Source: Muribaculaceae bacterium (GTDB lineage: Bacteria; Bacteroidota; Bacteroidia; Bacteroidales; Muribaculaceae). Taken from it: a DNA stretch of 6,972 bases. Position 1 is the first letter of the stretch; the number at the start of each line of letters is the position of its first letter. Of this stretch, positions 1 through 6,972 are shown piece by piece. The position numbers and the translations under genes are program-made. The stretch covers positions 1-6,972 of the forward strand of contig VSPE01000067.1 of assembly GCA_009775225.1 (NCBI GenBank), written 5' to 3'. Below the pieces are notes generated by a model. It was not told the origin of the DNA. It worked only from the letters and a program-made list of their open reading frames with translations, and did no database searches.

Positions 1-90
1 AAACTTAATTTCGACTCTCCTAAAAATGCGTTCTTCCGACAAATCGCTAATTTTGCACTTGCCAGTTGAGAGTAGGGTCATTGTTCGAAG

Positions 91-121
91 AAGGCTCTCG
101 GAGGCCTTTTTATTCTTTTTT
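91..121 (+). terminator. Probable intrinsic terminator of an upstream gene
   Basis: The left arm AAGGCTC (91-97) pairs with GAG-CCTT (101-108, one bulged G) around a TCG loop. A T-rich run follows directly (TTTTTATTC and then eight more T). A hairpin plus U-tract is the usual rho-independent form. It lies upstream of the first gene, so it would end transcription entering from the left edge. It could instead act as an attenuator on a short leader, because a TAATTTTG box resembling the -7 element sits at 48-55, although I see no matching -33 box. Confidence 0.55.
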
Positions 122-152
122 TTTGTCATGCGGACGATTTTTTGTAACTTCG
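122..152 (+). promoter_or_regulatory. Bacteroidetes-type promoter for the udk operon
   Basis: TTTG at 122-125 matches the -33 element and TAACTTCG at 145-152 matches the -7 element TAnnTTTG at all but one defined base. The spacing is 19 bp, which suits the Bacteroides primary sigma factor. Transcription would start at about 156-160, giving a leader of roughly 25-30 nt before the ATG at 185. The -33 box lies at the end of the terminator T-tract. A second, poorer candidate is TTTG at 141-144 with TACCCTCT at 164-171. The match is by eye and no start site is proven. Confidence 0.45.
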
Positions 153-184
153 CCGATAAAAAATACCCTCTAAGATACGCACGT

Positions 185-823
185 ATGTTAATCATAGGCA
201 TAGCAGGTGGCACAGGCTCAGGCAAGACCACCGTGGTAAATAAGATAATCAACAGTCTGCCGGCAGGTGAAGTAGCCGTGATGCCACAAGACTCATATTA
301 TAAAGACTCCAGCCACATCGCGCCTGAGGAACGTTCGAAAATCAATTTCGACGAGCCCGCCGCAATTGAATGGACACTTCTTGTTGACCACCTCAAGAAA
401 CTTAAAGAAGGCACAACGATAGAGATGCCCACTTATTCATACCTCACCTGCACACGTCAAGAGGAAACAGTAACAGTGCATCCTTCCGATGTGATAATAG
501 TGGAGGGCATCCTTGTGCTTAACGACCCCAGCATCCGCGAGCTGCTCGACATAAAAGTTTTTGTAGATGCCGACCCCGATGACCGTCTTATACGTGTGAT
601 AGCGCGCGACTGCATTGAGCGCGGCCGCACCCCGGAAATCGTAATAAACCGCTATCAGGATGTGCTCAAACCCATGCACATGCAGTATATCGAGCCTTGC
701 AAGCGATATGCCGACCTTATTGTACCTCAGGGTGGAAGTAACACCGTGGCAATCAATCTACTTACCGACTATATCGAAAGCCGTCTGCGCAAAGGCTCTA
801 TGCGCGGCGTTACCACCTGCTGA
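185..823 (+). CDS. udk: Uridine kinase (uridine/cytidine kinase)
   Basis: This cytosolic P-loop kinase phosphorylates uridine and cytidine to UMP and CMP in pyrimidine salvage. The 212-residue product has the Walker A loop GGTGSGKTT at residues 8-16, the DSYYKD nucleoside-binding segment at 36-41, NFDEP at 54-58, a Walker B-like strand VIIVEGIL at 103-110, the lid-region RDCIERGRT at 141-149 and the family block MHMQYIEPCKRYADLIVP at 164-181. Length and motifs fit bacterial Udk throughout. The start at 185 is chosen because homology begins at once (MLIIGIAGG). The frame is open back to 26, but that extension would translate the terminator T-tract and precede the promoter. The stop TGA overlaps the next possible ATG (TGATG), which suggests translational coupling. 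It is the first gene of the apparent operon. Confidence 0.95.
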   Translation: MLIIGIAGGTGSGKTTVVNKIINSLPAGEVAVMPQDSYYKDSSHIAPEERSKINFDEPAAIEWTLLVDHLKKLKEGTTIEMPTYSYLTCTRQEETVTVHPSDVIIVEGILVLNDPSIRELLDIKVFVDADPDDRLIRVIARDCIERGRTPEIVINRYQDVLKPMHMQYIEPCKRYADLIVPQGGSNTVAINLLTDYIESRLRKGSMRGVTTC

Positions 824-1719
824 TGGGACTGCATTGGGAAAAGAGAGGAGACGAGCACTCGGAAGTGCTTCCCGCCCCCTTTGGAAAAGAGGTCGACAAC
901 ATTGATATGCGCATAGAAGTATCTCCCGAAACAAAATCTGAACCGGACGCCGCGGCTGCCAAGCCGGAAGAAAAGGCAGTGCTCCGCACCGACAATCTGG
1001 TGAAGATATACGGCAAGCGCACTGTGGTAAACCATGTGTCGATAGACGTTACCCAGGGAGAGATAGTCGGTCTCCTCGGCCCCAACGGCGCGGGCAAGAC
1101 CACAACCTTCTACATGACGGTAGGACTTATCGAGCCTAACGAGGGCAATATCTATCTCAACGACCTCAATATTACTAAATATCCCGTATACAAGCGTGCT
1201 CAGAACGGCATCGGCTATCTTGCGCAGGAGGCTTCGGTATTCCGCAAGCTCAGTGTGGAAGATAATATAAAGGCTGTGTTGCAGATGACTCCAATGACGA
1301 AGGATGAGCAACGTGAAAAACTCGAAAGCCTTATCGCAGAGTTCCGCCTGCAGAAGGTGCGAAAGAACCTCGGCGACCAGCTGTCTGGCGGCGAGCGCCG
1401 ACGCACTGAGATTGCACGCTGTCTGGCAATAAATCCCCGCTTCATTATGCTCGACGAACCTTTCGCAGGTGTCGACCCGATAGCAGTGGAAGACATCCAA
1501 TCTATTGTGTACAAGCTTAAAGAAAAGAATATAGGTATTCTTATCACCGACCATAACGCACAGGAGACACTGCGCATCACCGACCGTGCCTATCTGCTGT
1601 TCGAGGGTCGCATCCTCTTTCAGGGAACATCCGAGGAACTGGCTGAGAACAAGGTGGTGAGAGAAAAATATCTCGGACGCGATTTCGTATTCTACCGCAA
1701 GCGTCTGGGTGAGAGCTAA
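823..1719 (+). CDS. lptB: LPS export ABC transporter ATP-binding protein LptB
   Basis: This cytoplasmic ATPase powers the LptB2FG complex that extracts lipopolysaccharide from the inner membrane and pushes it along the Lpt bridge. Counted from 823 (298 residues), it has Walker A GPNGAGKT at 86-93, Q-loop YLAQEA with Q135, signature LSGGERRR at 187-194, Walker B FIMLDEP at 207-213 with catalytic E212, D-loop GVD at 217-219 and the H-loop histidine in ITDHN (H244). The stretch FAGVDPIAVEDI after Walker B is typical of LptB rather than of other ABC ATPases. The C-terminus YLGRDFVF is also family-like. Recognisable homology starts only near residue 53 (VLRTDNLVKIYGKR), so there is an unusual N-terminal lead. 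ATG at 823 overlaps the udk stop. ATG at 907 would give 270 residues and a more normal length, leaving an 83-bp gap. I list the longer form but the shorter one is about equally likely. The partner genes lptF/lptG/lptC are not in the window, as is common. Confidence 0.93.
   Translation: MGLHWEKRGDEHSEVLPAPFGKEVDNIDMRIEVSPETKSEPDAAAAKPEEKAVLRTDNLVKIYGKRTVVNHVSIDVTQGEIVGLLGPNGAGKTTTFYMTVGLIEPNEGNIYLNDLNITKYPVYKRAQNGIGYLAQEASVFRKLSVEDNIKAVLQMTPMTKDEQREKLESLIAEFRLQKVRKNLGDQLSGGERRRTEIARCLAINPRFIMLDEPFAGVDPIAVEDIQSIVYKLKEKNIGILITDHNAQETLRITDRAYLLFEGRILFQGTSEELAENKVVREKYLGRDFVFYRKRLGES
853..870 (+). other. Small hairpin between the two candidate lptB starts
   Basis: AGCACT (854-859) and AGTGCT (864-869) form a perfect 6-bp stem with a CGGA loop, extendable by one G-U pair. 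No T-run follows, so it is not a terminator. It lies between two copies of GGAAAAGAG (837-845 and 883-891). If lptB starts at 907, this is a structured intergenic leader that could affect processing or translation. If lptB starts at 823, it is simply coding sequence. Function unknown. Confidence 0.3.
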
Positions 1720-1745
1720 GAAAAAAAATAAGAAACAATATAATT

Positions 1746-3455
<1,710 letters not shown>

Positions 3456-3465
3456 TTCCGCACTG

Positions 3466-4953
3466 ATGAGTAATGAAAAGAACCCGCGCGAAGAGCTGTA
3501 CAATCGCTTTAAGCTGTCTCTGTCACGTCCTGTGACAGAGCGCTTTTTCGACGAAGATGAGCTGGTGGAAATCTATGATTATGCCGGCGACGTCAGCGAC
3601 GATTACGTGCAGCTTGAGGCGCTCTTCTGCGGAGCCCGTCTTTACCCTGAGAGTGCGCCCCTTTCGGAGCGTCGCGCGTTGCTGTATCTCGATACATCTA
3701 TCGACGACAGTGACACGCCTTCGCCTGCGGCCGGAGAGTATCTGAACGACAACGCTGACATGCTGTCGCCAATCTTCGACATTGCACGACTGGAAGTTAA
3801 CCGTCCGGCCGAGCCTGTTGCCGCAATGGAGTTCCTGCTCGGGCAATACGACACATTCTCCGACGAAGAGATAATCCGCTTCCTCGACCTTGCCGCCGAC
3901 CTCGACTGCTATGATTGGGTGCTCGCAAATCTTGAGCGCATACGCACTAAAATCAGTTTTCAGCCGGTGCTCGCCTATGAAATGCTGCATCAGGCCGACG
4001 AGCGCCTCGACAATACTACCATGGCAAAGTTTGCCGAAGAGCTTATCGAGCATGAGCCTTTCTCGGTGAACTATTGGATTATGCTTTTCAAGGCACAGGC
4101 CCGCGGCGGCATGGAGGAGGAGTCCCGCTCCACATTCGACTATGCCCGAGCGCTCGGTGCCGATGACTCTGATGCACTTCTCATGCTTGCGGAAGTGGCC
4201 TACAACTTCGCCCCTTATCTCTATAGCGAGACATACGATATACTCGAAGGGCTAAAGAATGAAAACCCGGATGAGTTTATGTATGTGGACTGCCAGGCGG
4301 CCATGCTGGCTCGCTCCGATGCCGGGCGCAGAGCAGTGGCGCTTCTGTGTGCCTTTGTAGACAGTCATACCACTCATGACCGCGCACTCCGGCAACTCCT
4401 TGGCTGCAATATTCCCGATGCGGCAACCTATATAGAACGCTTCTACCGTGATACGGACGGAGTCGGCTTCGACGACGACTCGTACATGGAAATTACAAGC
4501 TCGCTATCTATGAGCGGTGCATGGCATTCGCTTGCCGCGCTCGTGGCTTTCAAAGCCGCTCAGGGCCCTGTGGACGCCGTGGATATCTGCTCTTGGGTGG
4601 AGGCACTGTTTGCGCTCGGCCGCTACACGGATATAGTGGAGATATTCGACCGTTACAGCCGCGAAGAAGGAGGAGAGTCGTATATCGACGTCGTGTACAA
4701 GACTCCGCTGAAAGGCATGGCGGTATCGTTCGCATACATAACGTCGCTCATGAAAACAGGCCGTCAGGTAGATGCAGAGGCTTATATAGCCAAAGTAACG
4801 CCCTTCCTGGAAACGGTGATAAACGATGCTCTGATGCCTGTGCGAATGGCGGCAAGATGTATTCTGACTCTCGCCGACAAGGTGAGGCGGCATCCCGCAT
4901 CCGACAAACTCTACTGGGAGTATTTCGACATGCTTAACTATAGTAAATTCTAA
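3466..4953 (+). CDS. Uncharacterised TPR-like helical repeat protein
   Basis: I do not recognise a named family. The 495-residue product is strongly acidic, especially near the N-terminus (FFDEDELVEIYDYAGDVSDD at 27-46), and has no signal peptide or membrane segment, so it is probably cytosolic. The predicted make-up is almost all helix. The clearest TPR-like unit is at about 200-233 (W204 and a G-x-EEE-x-F-x-A-x-x-LGADD pattern), with possible further units at 236-270 (LAEVAYNF ... ILEGL) and 376-400 (WVEALFALGRYTDIVEIF). Such alpha-solenoids usually mediate protein-protein contacts; no catalytic motif is visible. The ATG lies 10 bp after the glnS stop and cdsA follows after 22 bp, so it is probably co-transcribed. 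Base usage matches its neighbours, which argues for a resident rather than a recently acquired gene. Function unknown; scaffold or adaptor is only an inference. Confidence 0.88.
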   Translation: MSNEKNPREELYNRFKLSLSRPVTERFFDEDELVEIYDYAGDVSDDYVQLEALFCGARLYPESAPLSERRALLYLDTSIDDSDTPSPAAGEYLNDNADMLSPIFDIARLEVNRPAEPVAAMEFLLGQYDTFSDEEIIRFLDLAADLDCYDWVLANLERIRTKISFQPVLAYEMLHQADERLDNTTMAKFAEELIEHEPFSVNYWIMLFKAQARGGMEEESRSTFDYARALGADDSDALLMLAEVAYNFAPYLYSETYDILEGLKNENPDEFMYVDCQAAMLARSDAGRRAVALLCAFVDSHTTHDRALRQLLGCNIPDAATYIERFYRDTDGVGFDDDSYMEITSSLSMSGAWHSLAALVAFKAAQGPVDAVDICSWVEALFALGRYTDIVEIFDRYSREEGGESYIDVVYKTPLKGMAVSFAYITSLMKTGRQVDAEAYIAKVTPFLETVINDALMPVRMAARCILTLADKVRRHPASDKLYWEYFDMLNYSKF

Positions 4954-4975
4954 TATACCGACATACCGAAGAACT

Positions 4976-5800
4976 ATGCACAAAGTATTGGTGCGCACCA
5001 TAAGCGGTGTGATATATATTGCTCTGATAGTAGGATGTATCCTCGGTGGCCCGATGTGGTTTATCAGTCTGATGGCTGTATTCGCCGTTGCCGCAGTGGT
5101 GGAGCTACATCATGTGGCCGGAGTCAAATATAGAAACTGGGCTACCGTGGCCTCGCTTGAGCTTGACTGCATTATGGCTGTTGCCACAGTGTATATGTCA
5201 TGCCTGTCTGTATTGCCGTCATGGGTTGAAATCTGCATTATCGGCATACTGCTGCTATATCTGCCGGTGCGCTTTACGCTCGCTCTTTACGACAAGGACA
5301 AAGACTCGTTCCGCGACACGGCCTTGTCGGTGTTCTCCATGGCATATATCGCCATACCTCTGCTTCTGCTGAGCCTGGTATACAGCGACAGCTACGACAA
5401 CCGCATGCTCGTGCTGGCAAGCTTTATCATGATATGGCTCAACGATACCGGCGCATTCTGTGTAGGGACGCTGTTCGGGCGGCACCGCCTATTCGAAAGG
5501 CTGTCGCCCAAGAAGTCGTGGGAAGGCTTTTTCGGCGGCTTGGTTCTGAGCATACTTTCGGGCTTGCTATTCTGTCGTCTTCTGCCTGAAATCGGATACA
5601 CTCGTGTGATGTGGATGTCGCTTGGCGCTCTGGTAAGCGTTTTGTCGACCTGGGGCGATTTGTTCGAGTCGATGTTCAAGCGCAGCTTCAGTGTAAAAGA
5701 CTCGGGACATCTTATACCGGGTCATGGCGGCATACTCGACCGCATCGATTCTCTTCTCTTTGTTGCGGTCGGTCTGTTTATCTTCAATATGATGTTATAA
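4976..5800 (+). CDS. cdsA: Phosphatidate cytidylyltransferase (CDP-diglyceride synthase)
   Basis: This integral inner-membrane enzyme converts phosphatidic acid plus CTP to CDP-diacylglycerol, the precursor of the major phospholipids. The 274-residue product has about eight hydrophobic segments, at roughly 7-24, 27-46, 60-78, 84-104, 117-136, 145-166, 184-202, 208-226 and 259-273 (the exact number is uncertain). The full CDS signature is present at 232-258: S-M-F-K-R, four residues, K-D-S-G, then LIPGHGGILDRID. This includes the metal- and substrate-binding aspartates. WLNDTGAF at 154-161 and LSPKKSWEGFFGG at 176-188 are also typical conserved blocks. The start MHKVLVRTISG fits the usual short cytoplasmic N-terminus before the first membrane helix. 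The stop TAA overlaps the next ATG (TAATG), suggesting coupled translation. In several Bacteroidales I recall cdsA next to ftsH; that partner is absent here. Confidence 0.95.
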   Translation: MHKVLVRTISGVIYIALIVGCILGGPMWFISLMAVFAVAAVVELHHVAGVKYRNWATVASLELDCIMAVATVYMSCLSVLPSWVEICIIGILLLYLPVRFTLALYDKDKDSFRDTALSVFSMAYIAIPLLLLSLVYSDSYDNRMLVLASFIMIWLNDTGAFCVGTLFGRHRLFERLSPKKSWEGFFGGLVLSILSGLLFCRLLPEIGYTRVMWMSLGALVSVLSTWGDLFESMFKRSFSVKDSGHLIPGHGGILDRIDSLLFVAVGLFIFNMML

Positions 5801-6894
5801 TGGCAAACAAAGGAATAAAGGCAGGCGACATGGTGCGCTTCCTCAACGCCGTTGGCGGCGGACGGGTTGTGCGTATCGACGGCAATCTTGCCTATGTGGA
5901 CGACGACGGCTTTGAAACGCCTGTGCTGCTCAGCGAATGTGTGGTAGTGGGAGAGGCATCCTTCGACACGGCCATGCCTGCACCAAAAGAACATAGCGAC
6001 CAGAACCGCAAAGACGCTCCGGCGGAAGGACAAACAAAGCTTCCGATAGTGGAAACGGCTACGGGCGACACTCTGAATATCGTGCTTGGCTTCGAGCCTG
6101 TCGACATAAAGACATTGTCGCGCTCGTCCTTCGAGGCCTATATTGTAAATGATTCTAACTATTATCTTTACATAACCGTGGCAACACGCAGTCGCCTCGA
6201 CAATGACTGGACTCCTGTATTCGATGGTCTTATTGAGCCGAACATACAGGAATTCGCTTTCGAGATAGACCAGACTGCGCTTTCGAAACTCGACCGTATA
6301 TACGTGCAGTATCTCGCATTCAAACGCGATAAGGCCTATGCCGCCAAGGCATCTGAATCTCTTGAACTGAAAGTCGATGCTACAAAATTCGCGCGCCTGC
6401 ACTGCTTCAGACCTAACCCTTACTTCGACTGTCCGGTCATAGCTTTCGATATCGCAGTCAACGACGGCAAGCCGTTTATGACAGAAATTGACGCCCGAAC
6501 CCTTGAAGAAGGTATAAGGGAGAAGAAACGCGACGTAAAAAAATCGCAAGCAACCGTCAGGCCTCCCAAGCCAAAAAGTGACGGCCCTGTCGTTGTGGAT
6601 TTGCATGCGTCGGAACTTCTTGACAATGTAGCCGGATTGTCGTCGGCCGACATCCTCAACATGCAGATAGACCGCTTCAGCGAAGTCATGGATGCCAACC
6701 TCAGAAAACCCGGTCAGACAATAGTCTTTATACACGGCAAAGGAGAGGGCGTTCTGCGTCAAGCGATAATGAAAGAGTTGACACATCGCTATAAAGGGCA
6801 CGATGTACAAGATGCCTCGTTCTGCGAATACGGTTTCGGAGCCACTCAGGTAACAATTCGCAGTCTGAGCGAGCAAGCCAATAAAAAAAGATGA
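5800..6894 (+). CDS. DUF2027 and Smr domain-containing protein
   Basis: A 364-residue, probably cytosolic protein of a Bacteroidetes-typical architecture. Residues 5-50 (GDMVRFLNAVGGGRVVRIDG, then a short acidic turn) look like a small KOW/SH3-like barrel. About 90-230 corresponds to the DUF2027 beta-rich region. A lysine/arginine-rich linker (about 238-260) leads to the C-terminal Smr domain, with VVDLHASEL at 265-273 (D267, H269), FIHGKGEGVLR at 310-320 and YGFGATQVTI at 344-353. Smr domains act as RNA or DNA endonucleases or binding modules, for example at the C-terminus of MutS2; the substrate here is unknown. The start at 5800 overlaps the cdsA stop. The frame stays open upstream to 5611, but that would lie inside cdsA coding sequence and homology-like sequence begins at 5800. 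The stop TGA is followed at once by in-frame TAG. It is the last gene of the operon, and no terminator hairpin is seen after it. Confidence 0.9.
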   Translation: MANKGIKAGDMVRFLNAVGGGRVVRIDGNLAYVDDDGFETPVLLSECVVVGEASFDTAMPAPKEHSDQNRKDAPAEGQTKLPIVETATGDTLNIVLGFEPVDIKTLSRSSFEAYIVNDSNYYLYITVATRSRLDNDWTPVFDGLIEPNIQEFAFEIDQTALSKLDRIYVQYLAFKRDKAYAAKASESLELKVDATKFARLHCFRPNPYFDCPVIAFDIAVNDGKPFMTEIDARTLEEGIREKKRDVKKSQATVRPPKPKSDGPVVVDLHASELLDNVAGLSSADILNMQIDRFSEVMDANLRKPGQTIVFIHGKGEGVLRQAIMKELTHRYKGHDVQDASFCEYGFGATQVTIRSLSEQANKKR

Positions 6895-6898
6895 TAGC

Positions 6899-6920
6899 AC
6901 TAGTGTCTCTTAAAAAGTGT
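6899..6920. mobile_element. Possible insertion-sequence terminus
   Basis: Five bases after the Smr gene's stop codon the sequence turns AT-rich, beginning with the palindrome CACTAGTG (6899-6906) followed by TCTCTTAAAAAGTG. It directly abuts the stop codon of a minus-strand open frame. A short terminal sequence next to an ORF end is how many insertion sequences finish. I cannot see the other end, a matching inverted repeat or a target duplication, so this is a suggestion only. Confidence 0.25.
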
Positions 6921-6972
6921 TAATCAAATTCGAGGTCAAGAGTTGGATGGCAATTTGCTATTTGTGCTGGCT
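6920..6972 (-). CDS. C-terminal end of a minus-strand gene, possibly a transposase
   Basis: Reading the minus strand inward from the right edge, one frame gives PAQIANCHPTLDLEFD and then TAA (complement of 6920-6922). Only 16 complete codons are visible and the gene continues beyond the window. The composition looks protein-like and its convergent orientation next to a possible element end suggests a transposase tail. No catalytic motif is visible and another minus-strand frame also stays open for 11 codons, so coding status is not proven. Confidence 0.3.
   Translation of the reverse strand, partial: PAQIANCHPTLDLEFD

Noticed and set aside
26..184. In-frame upstream extension of uridine kinase by 53 codons
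   Set aside because: It would translate the terminator hairpin and T-tract into a phenylalanine run and would start before the likely promoter. Family homology begins at the ATG at 185.
1215..1580. Serine- and arginine-rich minus-strand frame opposite lptB
   Set aside because: It is the antisense of the ABC signature and Walker B coding region, with a low-complexity composition typical of a shadow frame.
4521..4937. 138-codon + strand frame inside the TPR-like gene
   Set aside because: The arginine- and glycine-rich translation (RRRRR runs) is typical of an out-of-frame reading. The overlapping TPR-like frame continues smoothly and fits better.
5611..5799. In-frame upstream extension of the DUF2027-Smr gene by 63 codons
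   Set aside because: It lies wholly inside the conserved C-terminal coding region of cdsA, including its signature, in another frame. The ATG at 5800 is coupled to the cdsA stop.
5722..6900. 392-codon open frame on the minus strand
   Set aside because: It mirrors the whole DUF2027-Smr gene, has no recognisable domain and is best explained as antisense openness caused by codon usage.

Overview
The window looks like a piece of a Bacteroidales chromosome, possibly from a Muribaculaceae-like gut bacterium. The evidence is the kind of proteins encoded (a Bacteroidetes-type LptB, a DUF2027-Smr protein, a bacterial GlnRS), a promoter resembling the Bacteroides -33/-7 consensus (TTTG / TAnnTTTG), A-rich leaders without clear Shine-Dalgarno sites, and moderately GC-rich coding DNA between AT-rich edges. 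The family-level placement is a guess from the proteins as I remember them.

Layout: positions 1-90 are an AT-rich edge with no recognisable gene. At 91-121 lies a hairpin followed by a T-tract, read as the terminator of whatever lies upstream. Its T-run merges with a good promoter match (122-152). Six genes then follow on the + strand with almost no space between them: uridine kinase (185-823), the LPS-export ATPase LptB (823-1719, start uncertain), glutaminyl-tRNA synthetase (1746-3455), an uncharacterised TPR-like protein (3466-4953), CDP-diglyceride synthase CdsA (4976-5800) and a DUF2027-Smr protein (5800-6894). Gaps are -1, 26, 10, 22 and -1 bp, so one polycistronic transcript is likely. 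The last 78 bases (6895-6972) are AT-rich. On the minus strand they hold what looks like the very end of an open frame, possibly a transposase with the terminus of an insertion sequence; this is weakly supported.

Functionally this is a mixed housekeeping operon: pyrimidine salvage (Udk), outer-membrane LPS transport (LptB), phospholipid precursor synthesis (CdsA), translation (GlnRS) and a possible ribosome or RNA quality-control factor (Smr). CTP links Udk and CdsA metabolically, because Udk feeds the UMP/CMP pool and CdsA consumes CTP. LptB and CdsA both serve envelope growth. I see no defence island, CRISPR array, RNA gene or clearly new multi-gene system. The most interesting unknowns are the TPR-like gene and the KOW-like/DUF2027/Smr architecture.
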